Assembly (NCBI GenBank): GCA_003056145.1
Contig: LSNL01000005.1
Location: 1 to 64,000 of the forward strand
Length of the DNA stretch: 64,000 nucleotides
Reading direction: 5' to 3'
Source: Parcubacteria group bacterium M10-OD1-1
Lineage (GTDB): Bacteria; Patescibacteria; Paceibacteria; Moranbacterales; UBA2206
Both the position numbers and the translations under genes were made by a program. Positions 25,857-35,078 of this stretch are shown here, piece by piece (position 1 is the first letter of the stretch; each line of letters opens with the position of its first letter). The notes beneath the pieces were generated by a model. That model was not told where the DNA came from. It was given only the letters and a program-made list of their open reading frames with translations, and searched no databases.

Positions 25857-28800
25857 TTAATTAGTTAATAAATGTTTTTCCCAATCTTTTCTCTCAAAAA
25901 TAAAATAAATAACTGGAAAGACTACTAAAGAGAGAAAAGAAGAAAGCGATAATCCGCAAATTATTGACCAAGCTAATCCTGCCCAAACCGGATCATTGAT
26001 AATAGTAAGAGAACCAAGGATAGTTGTCAAAGATGTTAAAAGAATAGGAAGGAGTCTAGTGGTACCAGTGTCTATTAAGGCTTCTTTTAAAGGGATCCTT
26101 TCTTCTTTCATTTCATTTAAATATTCCATTAAAATAATAGCATTATTAACAACTATTCCTGCCAAAGCGATTACGCCAATCATAGAAGTGGCATTAAAAA
26201 ACATTCCTTGCGTAACTCCAAGAATAGCAAAGCCAGGAAGAACTCCAATTAAGGCTAGTGGAATAGTTCCCATGATAAAAAGAGGAATTTTTAATGATTT
26301 AAATTGAGCGACTAGGACAAAATAAATCAAGAAAATAGCCACTCCCATAGCAATTCCTAGATCTCGAAAAACATCTAACGTTAATTTCCATTCGCCTCCA
26401 ATAGCGATAGAAAAGGTTTCTCCTGTTTTTTGATCTTGATAATTAATTTGACGAAGTGACCAAGAAGTTATCTTTCCTTGATGATCAGGAAGTTTATAAC
26501 TAAATAAAAATTTTAAGGCATCAATAACACTATAAGCTACACTCCTATTAGCCATTTCAGCAGTGATATACATTGTTTTTTTTCGGTTATTAGAATAAAT
26601 GATGGGGACTATAGGTTCTTTGCTTATGTAAGTAACTTCACTTAAAGGAATTTTTTTTCCTTGATTATTAGTTAAGAATATTTTATTTAGGTTGGAAAAA
26701 TTTTTATAATCAGAAGATTTGAATTGCACTAAAATGTATTCTTGCTCAAGTTTGGGAGTAGAAGAAATAGCTTCTTTTTCATGATATAACCCTATTTTTT
26801 TTCCACTTAAAAGAATTCTTAGGGTAGAAATAATTTGTTGAGAATTTAATCCAACTGCGGTTGCTTTTTCTTTATTTATCAGAAGAGTTTTTTCAAAAGT
26901 ATTTTCATTTAAGGATGTTTCAACATCAACAATTTTTTTAATTTTAAGTGTTTTATTTTCGATATCTCTAGTTATTTGAGAAACTATTTTCTGATTATCA
27001 CCTTGAATTTTTAGTAGAAAAGTAGAAAGAACTGGTGGTCCTGGAGGATCTTCAATAAATTTTATTTTAGCATCTGGTTCGTTAGTCAAGAAGGCTAAAA
27101 TTTTTGGTCTTAGTCGAATAACTATTTTTTCTGAAGTTTCTTTTCTGTTTTTTTGTTTAGTCAGATTAATTTTTAAAGTTGCTTGATTTTCTCCGATTCT
27201 TCCAGTGCTACCTTTAAATAGTCCATTAAAATCGATCACTGGTGATTGACCAATATAACTTTGAATACTTTTAATTTCTGAATCTTTAATTAAAAAGTTT
27301 TCAATATCTTTACTTACTTGATTAGTTTTTTCTACAGAAGTATATTGAGGCATATCAAGATAAATATAAAATTGTTGTTTATCAGCTTTAGGTAGCATCC
27401 TAAATTTAACTATTTTAAAGACTGGTAAACTAACAGAAACTAAGAAAAGAAAAATAATCAAACTAAGAAAATAAATTCTAGCCTTTTTTTGGGACAAAAG
27501 AATTTGAAGAAGTTGTCTATATTTTATTTTTATTTTTTCAATTAATTGCATAAATAAAGAAATATTTTTAGCTTTTTTGATTTCATTTTTTTTAAAAAGA
27601 TTATCAAGAAAATAAGGATTAATAGAAAAAGCAATAAAAAGAGAAGCAATTAAAGCAGCTGGGACAAAAAAAGGAATTGGGCGCATATATGGACCCATCA
27701 TCCCAGTAACAAAATACATTGGATAAAAAGCTAGGATAGTTGTTAGAGTGGACATAATCAAACCTCCGCCTACTTCATTAACAGCTTCTATAATGGTGGT
27801 TTTCCTGTGTTGGGTAGGTTTTTTCTTAATTAAACGATAAATATTTTCTACTACCACTGTAGCATTATCAACTAATAAACCTAAAGAAAGGATTAAAGCA
27901 AAAAGAGTAATCCGATTGATTGTTTGTCCAAAGAGGTTACCTACTCCAAAGACAGCAGATAAAGTCAAGGGAATTGAAATAGAAACCACCAAGGCACTTT
28001 TCCAACCTAAAAAAAGAAGTAGAACTATAGAAACGATAATAATTGATTGAAATAGATTTTTAGTAAGACTCATAACTGCCTTATTAGCCACTTTTCCATC
28101 ATCTCGAACTATCTGAACATCAACTCCCTGAGGAATAAAATTTTGTTGAAGTTTTTTAATTTCTTTTTCAATGTTTTTAGAAACAGTCATTGCGTTAGAT
28201 CCTTTGAGTTTGGAAATGGCTAAATAAACTGCTGGAGCGGAGATTTTTTTAGTCTGAAAGCTAACGAATTGAGTAATTTTTCCAGTATCGTACTTTATTT
28301 GAGCTATATCAGAAAGATAGATGATTCCGTTAGCATTTTTTTTAACAATTAAATGAGCTAAATCGTGAGCATTTTGAATATTGCCATTAACTTTGATTTC
28401 AAAATTATTTTCTCCAGTCTCGATTCTTCCAATTGGCAGACTTAAATTATTTTGACTAATTTTTCGTATAGCTTGCCAAGTAGACATGTGGAAGAAATTT
28501 AATTTATCTTCATCTAATAAAACAGAAAGTTGTCGATGCTGACCACCTTTAATTTCAAATTTAGATGTATTAGGAATATGTTTTAATTTTCTTTCCAGAG
28601 AAAATGCTAATTTTCTTAAAGAAGCTTGTGAATAAGAATTAGAAGTTAAAGCAATATTAATAACTGGAACTTCTTCAGGATCAATGGCTGTAATTTGTGG
28701 GTCATTAGCACCTAGTGGTTTAATATCTATATTGCTAGCTAATTTTTCTCTGAGAGTGACTTTTGCATTATCCATATTTTCTCCTACGAAATATTGAACA

Positions 28801-29108
28801 GTAACAATACTCATCCCTCCATCTAGAGATTGAGAAGTCACTTTATCTATTTGAGGAATTTCTTTTAGTTTATTTTCCATTGGACGAGTAATTAACTCGT
28901 AAACTTCTTCACTACTAGCACCAGGAAATCGAGTAGTAATATTAAAAGCCGGAGCTACAATTTCAGGATTGTATTGTTTAGGCATTGTAATAAAACTAAA
29001 AATACCTAAGGAAATAAGGGCTAAAATTGTAACTAAAGAAAATTGTTTATTTAAAAGAAAAAATTTGGCTAATTTTCCAGCTAGTCCAAGCTTTTTTTGA
29101 TTGAGCAT
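25857..29108 (-). CDS. RND-superfamily efflux pump (AcrB/CusA-like)
   Basis: 1,083 residues with the RND layout: one membrane helix, a large extracytoplasmic loop, six helices, a second large loop and five helices. The porter domain start (ITRPMENKLKEIPQIDKVTS) and the helix-4 motif GLLVDNATVVVENIYRL are clear; the proton-relay pair is Asp-Asn rather than Asp-Asp, as in several RND subfamilies. The second half has FNATSMIGVIALAGIVVNNAIILMEY. It exports drugs or metals with the adaptor encoded 3 nt upstream. No TolC-like channel gene is in the window. The CsoR-type control region suggests a metal substrate, by inference. Confidence 0.93.
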   Translation of the reverse strand: MLNQKKLGLAGKLAKFFLLNKQFSLVTILALISLGIFSFITMPKQYNPEIVAPAFNITTRFPGASSEEVYELITRPMENKLKEIPQIDKVTSQSLDGGMSIVTVQYFVGENMDNAKVTLREKLASNIDIKPLGANDPQITAIDPEEVPVINIALTSNSYSQASLRKLAFSLERKLKHIPNTSKFEIKGGQHRQLSVLLDEDKLNFFHMSTWQAIRKISQNNLSLPIGRIETGENNFEIKVNGNIQNAHDLAHLIVKKNANGIIYLSDIAQIKYDTGKITQFVSFQTKKISAPAVYLAISKLKGSNAMTVSKNIEKEIKKLQQNFIPQGVDVQIVRDDGKVANKAVMSLTKNLFQSIIIVSIVLLLFLGWKSALVVSISIPLTLSAVFGVGNLFGQTINRITLFALILSLGLLVDNATVVVENIYRLIKKKPTQHRKTTIIEAVNEVGGGLIMSTLTTILAFYPMYFVTGMMGPYMRPIPFFVPAALIASLFIAFSINPYFLDNLFKKNEIKKAKNISLFMQLIEKIKIKYRQLLQILLSQKKARIYFLSLIIFLFLVSVSLPVFKIVKFRMLPKADKQQFYIYLDMPQYTSVEKTNQVSKDIENFLIKDSEIKSIQSYIGQSPVIDFNGLFKGSTGRIGENQATLKINLTKQKNRKETSEKIVIRLRPKILAFLTNEPDAKIKFIEDPPGPPVLSTFLLKIQGDNQKIVSQITRDIENKTLKIKKIVDVETSLNENTFEKTLLINKEKATAVGLNSQQIISTLRILLSGKKIGLYHEKEAISSTPKLEQEYILVQFKSSDYKNFSNLNKIFLTNNQGKKIPLSEVTYISKEPIVPIIYSNNRKKTMYITAEMANRSVAYSVIDALKFLFSYKLPDHQGKITSWSLRQINYQDQKTGETFSIAIGGEWKLTLDVFRDLGIAMGVAIFLIYFVLVAQFKSLKIPLFIMGTIPLALIGVLPGFAILGVTQGMFFNATSMIGVIALAGIVVNNAIILMEYLNEMKEERIPLKEALIDTGTTRLLPILLTSLTTILGSLTIINDPVWAGLAWSIICGLSLSSFLSLVVFPVIYFIFERKDWEKHLLTN

Positions 29109-29111
29109 AAA

Positions 29112-30284
29112 TTATTTTATTAAAATATTGTCGTTATTATTAAGATATTGCTGTCCATGAGTAATCACAAAATCACCAGATTGAATCCCAGAAATAATTT
29201 CTACTTTATTTCGATCAATTGTTCCGAGAGTAACAATTCTTTTTTTTGCTAGTCCATTCTTAGCAATAAAAATAATATTGTCATAGTAGTCTTTGCGAAT
29301 AGCTGAGAGGGGGACAATTAAAGTATTATTCTTTTTATGAATAACTAGAGAAATATTTACCATTTCTCCAAGATTAAGAGAGTTTTTTTCTTCTAATGAT
29401 ATAGTTACTTTAGATTTATGTATAGTTTGATTGGAAACAGGGGAGATAGTTTTAATTTTTCCTAAAATAGTTTCATTTAGTTGATTATTTTTTCTAATCT
29501 GAGCAACCTGACCAATAGAGATCTTAGCGATTAAATTACCGGGAATAAAAACTATTACTTCTTTCTGTTGAGATTTTGTTAAAGCTACGATAGGCATTGA
29601 GGGGGAGGTTAGAGATCCAGAATTAAGATATTTTTTAGTGATAACTCCAGAAAAAGGAGCTAATAACCTAGCATTACTAGCTTGGATTTGACTAACTAAA
29701 TTTTGCTGTTCAGAAAGACGGAGTTGATTTTTAGAAAGTTGAATTTGCAGGTCACGCATTCTTTGGGCACTTTTTAAACTTTCTCTAGCAACTTCCCAAG
29801 TTTTTTTAGTTTTATCTATATTATTTTTATTGCTATCTTTTTTAGCAAGTTGATAATTCTTTTTGATGGCTTCTTCTTCAACTTTTGCTTCAGTTACTTT
29901 TTGAGAATAGAATTTTTTAGTTTTTTGAAGACTTTTTTTATTAGCAGAAACATTTTCTTGTGCCAAAACTGATTGTCCTATTAGTTCATTGCCGTTAATA
30001 AGTGCAATTAATTCTCCTTGATGAACAAATTGTCCCTCTTGAACATAGATTTTTGTAATTCGTCCTGAAATTTTAGGAGCTAATTTAATTCTATTTTCTC
30101 CTTGGACAATACCAAAAAAATCTTCTTTTTCTTGAATTGTTCCTTTTTGAATTTTTTCTATGGAAACTGTTTTAAGTATTTTCGGCGTTCTTTCTTGGGC
30201 TTGACTCTTATCTTTTATTAAAAACCAACCGAAGATAAAAATTAACAACAAAAAAAAGAGGAAAATATATTTTTTTATTTTCAT
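29112..30284 (-). CDS. RND periplasmic adaptor (membrane fusion protein)
   Basis: 390 residues. An N-terminal signal anchor (IFLFFLLLIFIFGWFL) is followed by a lipoyl half-domain (ISGRITKIYVQEGQFVHQGELIALI), a long alpha-helical hairpin (about 105-195, rich in K/E/Q), the second lipoyl half (NARLLAPFSGVITKKYLNSGSLTSPSMPI) and beta-barrel/membrane-proximal domains with VPLSAIRKDYYDNIIFIAKNG. It links the pump to an outer layer or extends its porter. It lies between the broken regulator gene and the pump gene. Confidence 0.92.
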   Translation of the reverse strand: MKIKKYIFLFFLLLIFIFGWFLIKDKSQAQERTPKILKTVSIEKIQKGTIQEKEDFFGIVQGENRIKLAPKISGRITKIYVQEGQFVHQGELIALINGNELIGQSVLAQENVSANKKSLQKTKKFYSQKVTEAKVEEEAIKKNYQLAKKDSNKNNIDKTKKTWEVARESLKSAQRMRDLQIQLSKNQLRLSEQQNLVSQIQASNARLLAPFSGVITKKYLNSGSLTSPSMPIVALTKSQQKEVIVFIPGNLIAKISIGQVAQIRKNNQLNETILGKIKTISPVSNQTIHKSKVTISLEEKNSLNLGEMVNISLVIHKKNNTLIVPLSAIRKDYYDNIIFIAKNGLAKKRIVTLGTIDRNKVEIISGIQSGDFVITHGQQYLNNNDNILIK

Positions 30285-30301
30285 AAATTTAGAATAAATG
30301 A

Positions 30302-30538
30302 TTATTTTTTTAGAATTTCTTTAAAAAGTTTTTGAAGTTTGTTCTTGTCTTGTTTGTTATATTCATTAGAACATTGAATAAAATTTTCTTCTACAAACCT
30401 TTCCATTACATTAGCAACTGCTGAGTGAACAGCTTTCATTTGATTGATAATTTTAAAACAATTTGTTTATTAGCGAGCATTTTTTTAATACCTTCTAATT
30501 GTCCAATAGCTTATTAATTAATTTTCTTAATTTTTCAT
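30302..30538 (-). pseudogene. CsoR/FrmR-family repressor, broken by three single-base deletions
   Basis: Translated in pieces, the minus strand gives KLRKLIN, AIGQLEGIKKMLANKQI, and FKIINQMKAVHSAVANVMERFVEENFIQC plus a Lys-rich tail: the DUF156/CsoR four-helix pattern (IxGQLxGIxxM, QxxAVxxAV, EENxxxC). The pieces are in three frames. Restoring one A in the first A-run, one A before the AIGQ codons and one T before the conserved Cys region gives one continuous frame of about 79 residues. These proteins are metal- or formaldehyde-responsive repressors. It is 17 nt before the adaptor gene, so it would have regulated the RND operon. Confidence 0.82.
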
Positions 30539-30569
30539 AGATTAGAAATTAAAAAGCTACAGCTAAAAA

Positions 30570-30599
30570 ATAATAACATACACCCGTTGGGGGTGTCAA
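30570..30599 (-). promoter_or_regulatory. Promoter of the RND operon with an embedded CsoR-type operator
   Basis: On the minus strand TTGACA (plus 30594-30599), 18-nt spacer, TATTAT (plus 30570-30575). The spacer holds the inverted repeat ACACCC-GTTG-GGGTGT (within plus 30580-30596), a G/C-tract dyad like known CsoR operators (TACCC...GGGGTA type). A bound repressor would sit exactly between -35 and -10. Confidence 0.75.
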
Positions 30600-30728
30600 G
30601 TATTAAAGCTAAATTTTACGGAAAGTCTTTTATTTTAAATGAAAATAGACTATAATAAAAAAAGTTGATTTAACTGAAAAGTATAAAATGGTAAAAATCA
30701 TTAGTTTAATAAGGTATAAATAATCAAA

Positions 30729-31934
30729 ATGATTAAAAAAAGGGAGAGAATAGAGCAGGCTTATTTAAAAAGTCAAGAATTATTACATCAATTAAAAACT
30801 GAATACGGATTTATTGCTTCAGTTAATAATGTCAGTAACTATAAGCGTATTTGGTCACGGGATGGTGTAACTTTGGGGTTAGCTTCTTTAGCTACTGGCG
30901 ATAAGGAACTTATTAAAACATTTGAAAAAACTTTATTGACTTTGAAAAAGTTTCAAGATACAACTGGTAGAATCCCTAGTAATGTTTCTCTCAATAAAAT
31001 ATCACGTGTCAGTTATGGGACAACTGTTGGAAGAGTAGATGCTACTATTTGGTATATTATCGGAATAACCCAACTAATTCTTCAAACCAATAATCAAAAA
31101 TTCTTTCAAGAATTTAGAGATTCTCTTAAAAAAGCTTTCTTTTATTTGGAATGCCTAGAGCTTAATGGTAAGGGATTGCTTTATATTCCTCAAGGAGGAG
31201 ATTGGTCTGATGAATATATTAATCATGGATATGTTCTATTTGATCAAGTTTTATATTATTTAGCTCTAGATAGTTATGCTAAAATAACTAAAGAACCTGA
31301 AATAATTAAGAGAAGAAATCATTTAAAAAAAGTGATTGCTGTTAATTATTTTCCTAGCCAAGAGAATCTTACTAATCCTAATGTGTATAATAAATTATTA
31401 TTTGAAAAAAGTTTAAAGCTATGTAAAACATCTCTAACGGTTGCTTATTTTACTTCTTATAGCGTTAGTTGTCACACAGCTAATTTTGCCAATAGCTTAT
31501 TATTATTATCAGGAATTCTAGAAAGTGAGCAAGAAGAAAAACTTCAGAAAAATATTCAAAAAACATTTATGCATTCTGATTTTCCAATAATTCCTGCTTT
31601 TTATCCAGTTATAGATAAAAAAGATTTGAGTTGGCACGAACTAGAAAATAATTTTCTTTTTAACTTTAAAAATCAACCTTATAATTATCAAAACGGAGGA
31701 TTGTGGCCATGGATTCAAGGATTTTTTCTGGCTTCTTTAAGAAGTTCTACCATGGAAAAGGAGCTTTATCTTAAATCTTGGGCAGAAGTTTTAGCTAGAG
31801 ATAATTTTATTTTCCCAGAATATTACCACGGTAAGAATCATCAAGCCAAAGGAGTTATGAAGATTGGACATTCAGCGGCTGGATATATTTTGGCTTATAA
31901 TTCAATAATTAAAAATAAAAAAGTCTTCTTATGA
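30729..31934 (+). CDS. GH100/GH15-like (alpha/alpha)6 glycosidase, invertase candidate
   Basis: 401 residues, no signal peptide. RIWSRDGVTLGLASLATGD near residue 40, GRIPSNV near 81, VGRVDATIWYIIG near 98 and a GGDWSDEYINHGYVLFDQ loop near 157 fit six-hairpin glycosidases; YQNGGLWPWIQGFFLASL near 318 resembles the Y-x-N-G-G-x-W-P loop of neutral/alkaline invertases (GH100). Amylo-1,6-glucosidase-like activity is the alternative. Its TGA stop overlaps the ATG of a sucrose-phosphatase-like gene (ATGA), so the two are translationally coupled, which favours sucrose as substrate. Confidence 0.75.
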   Translation: MIKKRERIEQAYLKSQELLHQLKTEYGFIASVNNVSNYKRIWSRDGVTLGLASLATGDKELIKTFEKTLLTLKKFQDTTGRIPSNVSLNKISRVSYGTTVGRVDATIWYIIGITQLILQTNNQKFFQEFRDSLKKAFFYLECLELNGKGLLYIPQGGDWSDEYINHGYVLFDQVLYYLALDSYAKITKEPEIIKRRNHLKKVIAVNYFPSQENLTNPNVYNKLLFEKSLKLCKTSLTVAYFTSYSVSCHTANFANSLLLLSGILESEQEEKLQKNIQKTFMHSDFPIIPAFYPVIDKKDLSWHELENNFLFNFKNQPYNYQNGGLWPWIQGFFLASLRSSTMEKELYLKSWAEVLARDNFIFPEYYHGKNHQAKGVMKIGHSAAGYILAYNSIIKNKKVFL

Positions 31935-32758
31935 TTATTGCAACTGATTTAGATAGAACTTTATTACCTAACGGCTATGAAGAATATGGACATAATTTAC
32001 CTTTATTTTTCCAACTAATTAGAAAAAATAAATTAACTTTAGTTTATGCGACAGGTAGAAATTGGAAGCTTTTTCAAGAAGCTAAAAAAATATTTAAAAT
32101 AGAAGATCCGGATTATTTTATTGGTGAAGTGGGAACGGTTCTTTATGAAAAGTCTCCAAAAAAATCTTTTTTTCAACTTAAAAATAAACTAGTTATTAGT
32201 CAAGAATGGCAAAAATATTTAAAAAATAAAGCCAAAAATTGGAACGCTGAAAAATTAAAAAAGAGATTTCAAATAATCAAAGAGCTAAAATTACAAGAAA
32301 AAGATAAGCAAAATACGTATAAATTAAGCTACTATCTTTCCGATACAACTAATCAGTCAAAAATTTTAACTAAAATTAAGACTTTAGCTCAAGAAGAAAC
32401 TATTAAAATTAATCTTATTTCTAGCTGGGATCCATTAAAAAAAGTTCGTTTAATTGATATATTACCAGCGACGGTAACCAAGACAACTGCCCTAGAATTT
32501 ATTCGTCGAAAAAAACATCTTAGTAAAGAAGAGGTAGTCTATTGTGGTGATAGTGGAAATGATATTGCAGCTTTAACGATTGGCTATAAATCTATTTTAG
32601 TAAAAAATGCCCGAGAAGAAATAAAAAAGAAAGTTTTAAAAATTAATCAAGATTTAGGGAGAAGTAAGAATTTATATATTGCTAAAGGAGTAGGTAAGTG
32701 GAATGGTTATTATGTAGCTGGAATCCTAGAAGGATTAAAACATTTTAAGATAATTTAA
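31931..32758 (+). CDS. HAD hydrolase, sucrose-6-phosphate phosphatase-like
   Basis: 275 residues. HAD motif I is ATDLDRTLLPNG with catalytic Asp6 and Asp8; motif II is VYATGRN near 38; the segment DPDYFIGEVGTVLYEK near 59 strongly resembles sucrose-phosphate phosphatases; motif IV is YCGDSGNDIAAL near 204. The family removes phosphate from sucrose-6-phosphate (or related mannosyl/glucosyl phosphates). It overlaps the upstream glycosidase gene by 4 nt. No sucrose-phosphate synthase is visible in the window. Confidence 0.85.
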   Translation: MIIATDLDRTLLPNGYEEYGHNLPLFFQLIRKNKLTLVYATGRNWKLFQEAKKIFKIEDPDYFIGEVGTVLYEKSPKKSFFQLKNKLVISQEWQKYLKNKAKNWNAEKLKKRFQIIKELKLQEKDKQNTYKLSYYLSDTTNQSKILTKIKTLAQEETIKINLISSWDPLKKVRLIDILPATVTKTTALEFIRRKKHLSKEEVVYCGDSGNDIAALTIGYKSILVKNAREEIKKKVLKINQDLGRSKNLYIAKGVGKWNGYYVAGILEGLKHFKII

Positions 32759-32795
32759 AAATAAAGTATGAAAAATTTAATAATTAATTAGAATT

Positions 32796-33509
32796 ATGCA
32801 GGAAAAAATAAAATATCCAATTAGAATAAATCGCTATTTAGCGTTGAAAGGAGTAGTCTCTCGTCGAGAAGCTGATGAGTTAATAAAAAAGGGTCTAGTT
32901 TTAGTTAATGATAAAAAAGCTATTCTAGGAGATAAAGTTTTAGAAGAGGATGAAGTTAGAGTAAATGCTAAATCTTTTAAACAATTAATTTATTTAGCTT
33001 ATAATAAACCAATTGGAATAGTAACACATAGCCCACAAGCAAATGAGCAAAGTATTCAAGATGTTTTGCAATATTCAGAAAATGTTTTTCCACTGGGAAG
33101 ATTAGACAAAAATTCTTGGGGATTAATAATTCTTACTAATGATGGTCGGGTTACTGATAGGCTTTTAAATCCAGAACATAATCATGAAAAAGAATACCGA
33201 GTGCGAGTTGATAAACCCTTAAAAGAAAGCTTTGTCAATAAAATGAGCAAAGGGGTTTTATTGGAAGATGGCTATAAAACAAAGGAATGTAACATTAAAT
33301 TGCTTAATGATTTTTTATTTTCTATAATTTTAACAGAAGGTAAAAAGAGACAAATTAGAAGAATGTGTACAGCATTGGGTTACGCAGTGATAGACCTTAA
33401 AAGAGTTAGAATAATGAATATTAAAATCAAAAATATAAAATCAGGTCAAGTTAGAGAGATAAAAGGAAATGAACAAAAGATTTTTTTAAAGAGTCTAGAA
33501 CTTAATTAA
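32796..33509 (+). CDS. RluB/RluF-family rRNA pseudouridine synthase
   Basis: 237 residues. An S4 RNA-binding domain (INRYLALKGVVSRREADELIKKGLVLVN, residues 8-35) leads to the catalytic domain with the invariant Asp in PLGRLDKNSWGLIILTNDG near 107 and the EGKKRQIRRM motif near 185. It isomerises uridine in ribosomal RNA. The arrangement and the YNKPIGIVTH start of the catalytic part resemble RluF. It lies 37 nt after the phosphatase gene; no Shine-Dalgarno. Confidence 0.93.
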   Translation: MQEKIKYPIRINRYLALKGVVSRREADELIKKGLVLVNDKKAILGDKVLEEDEVRVNAKSFKQLIYLAYNKPIGIVTHSPQANEQSIQDVLQYSENVFPLGRLDKNSWGLIILTNDGRVTDRLLNPEHNHEKEYRVRVDKPLKESFVNKMSKGVLLEDGYKTKECNIKLLNDFLFSIILTEGKKRQIRRMCTALGYAVIDLKRVRIMNIKIKNIKSGQVREIKGNEQKIFLKSLELN

Positions 33510-33608
33510 AATGCGCCATCTTAAAAGAAGTCTTTTTAAATTATAATTTTTATGCTAATATAAAAATGGAAACTAGAGAAAATAATTTTAATAATTTAAA
33601 ACACATAA

Positions 33609-34055
33609 ATGAAAGTAAATAATATAATGACAAAAGATGTTTTGTCAGTCAAAGAAGATATGCCTATTTCAGAGATTGCTAAAATTATTTCTGAAAATAA
33701 AATTCATGGCGTACCAGTTATAAATGAAGAAAATAAGGTAGTAGGAATAATTACAGAGACTGATTTTTTTACCAAAGATGCTTCTAATATGGTTTATATG
33801 CCATCTTTAATTGATTTTGTTAAAAACGGAAAAATGGAATATGCTAAAGATGAAAAAGAAGCAATTAATGAAGTCCTCAATGCTAAGGCTAAAGATATAA
33901 TGAGTCCTAAATGTGAAACAGTATCGCCAGATTTAAAGGTTGAAGATTTTTTTAAGTTAATTAAAGAACGTAGTTTTAATTCTTACCCAGTAACTGATGA
34001 GTCTGGGTTTTTGGTAGGAATAATTACCGTCGCTGATGCTATTAAGTTGCTTTAG
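33609..34055 (+). CDS. Tandem CBS-domain protein
   Basis: 148 residues made of two CBS domains: MTKDVLSVKEDMPISEIAKIISENKIHGVPVINEENKVVGIITETDFF (about 6-57) and MSPKCETVSPDLKVEDFFKLIKERSFNSYPVTDESGFLVGIITVADAI (about 97-146) by description. Such stand-alone pairs bind adenine nucleotides and act as energy sensors. A short linker separates them. It lies 12 nt before a GT2 gene and may share its transcript. Confidence 0.92.
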   Translation: MKVNNIMTKDVLSVKEDMPISEIAKIISENKIHGVPVINEENKVVGIITETDFFTKDASNMVYMPSLIDFVKNGKMEYAKDEKEAINEVLNAKAKDIMSPKCETVSPDLKVEDFFKLIKERSFNSYPVTDESGFLVGIITVADAIKLL

Positions 34056-34067
34056 GAGATATAGTTT

Positions 34068-34802
34068 ATGAAAAATAATACTTTGTCCGTAGTAGTTCCT
34101 TGTTATAATGAGGGAAAAACAATTTATCAAAATATAAAAAAAATTAATGATTATTTAGCTCATAATATTTTTAAGTATGAAATAATTGCTGTAAATGACG
34201 GCAGTCAAGATAATACTAGTGTTGAATTAGAACGAGTAAAAAATGATATTTCAACGGTTGTTATTATTGATAATTCTATTAATGCAGGTAAAGGAAAGGT
34301 GGTTAAAGAGGGTGTCTTAAAAAGTCAGTACGAAATTGTGATGTTTATGGATGCTGATTTAGCTATTCCAATTGAAGGAGTGGATAAATTCATAGAAGCT
34401 ATCAATGAAGGTTATGACTTAGCAATTGCCTCTAGATTTGTGCCAGGATTAAAAGTGGTGAAGCCAGTTTTATGGTATAGAAAATATATGGAAAAAGTTT
34501 TTAGAATATTGCGAATGATCATTATTAGTAATTATAAGATTAAAGATACTCAATGTGGATTTAAAGTTTTCAATAGAAAATCAGCTTTAGATATTTTCCC
34601 TTTTATGACTATTAAAAGATTTGCTTTTGATGCTGAGATGATTTTTATTGCTACTAGAAAAGGTTACAAAATCAAAGAATTACCAATTACTCTACAAAAT
34701 CCTGTTACTAGTAGTGTAAGAATTTATCGAGACTCCTTAAATATGTTAATAGATTTAGTAAAAATTAGAATTAATTCTTTTCTAAAAAAATATCAAAAAT
34801 AA
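34068..34802 (+). CDS. GT2 family polyprenyl-phosphate glycosyltransferase (Alg5/DPM-like)
   Basis: 244 residues of GT-A fold. SVVVPCYNEGKTIYQNIKKI at the start, NDGSQDNT near 44, and MDADLAIP near 95 (the DxD-like metal site) are typical of dolichyl/undecaprenyl-phosphate sugar transferases, as is the later DTQCGFKVF. It transfers a sugar from a nucleotide donor to a lipid carrier for envelope glycans. A GGAGAT ribosome binding site precedes the ATG. It opens the polysaccharide locus that continues after 35 kb. Confidence 0.9.
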   Translation: MKNNTLSVVVPCYNEGKTIYQNIKKINDYLAHNIFKYEIIAVNDGSQDNTSVELERVKNDISTVVIIDNSINAGKGKVVKEGVLKSQYEIVMFMDADLAIPIEGVDKFIEAINEGYDLAIASRFVPGLKVVKPVLWYRKYMEKVFRILRMIIISNYKIKDTQCGFKVFNRKSALDIFPFMTIKRFAFDAEMIFIATRKGYKIKELPITLQNPVTSSVRIYRDSLNMLIDLVKIRINSFLKKYQK

Positions 34803-34853
34803 AACTAAATTTAAAAAAATATTTTTTGATTCTTTTAACTTAGTTTTCTTCTA

Positions 34854-34918
34854 CTTAAAATAAAAAATCAATAAAAAATGCTTAATTATTTTTAATTTAA
34901 GTAGTTTTTTATTTTAAG
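34854..34918 (+). repeat. AT-rich inverted repeat after the GT2 gene
   Basis: CTTAAAATAAAAAA (34854-34867) pairs perfectly with TTTTTTATTTTAAG (34905-34918); a competing pair CTACTTAAA/TTTAAGTAG overlaps it. Possible weak terminator in the 276-bp gap before 35079. Confidence 0.4.
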
Positions 34919-35020
34919 AGAGAATTAGGGATAACAAGAAGTCTAATATTAGGTAAAAAATTTAAAGAATCCGCTTATTTATTTAGTTGAAGATTGAGAA
35001 TAAAATTTAATAGTTAGCTA

Positions 35021-35050
35021 TTGACAAAATAGAACTTAGTATGATAGTAT
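35021..35050 (+). promoter_or_regulatory. Promoter of the Wzz-like gene
   Basis: TTGACA (35021-35026), 18-nt spacer, TAGTAT (35045-35050), 28 nt before the ATG at 35079. Confidence 0.65.
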
Positions 35051-35078
35051 ATTCAGTTATAATATTTAAAGAAAGATT

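Noticed and set aside
34854..34918. Attenuator made of two competing hairpins after the GT2 gene
   Set aside because: The arms are almost only A and T, so competing pairings are expected by chance at this composition.
35044..35078. Leaderless start for the Wzz-like gene at 35079
   Set aside because: Its -10 ends 28 nt before the ATG, giving a short normal leader.
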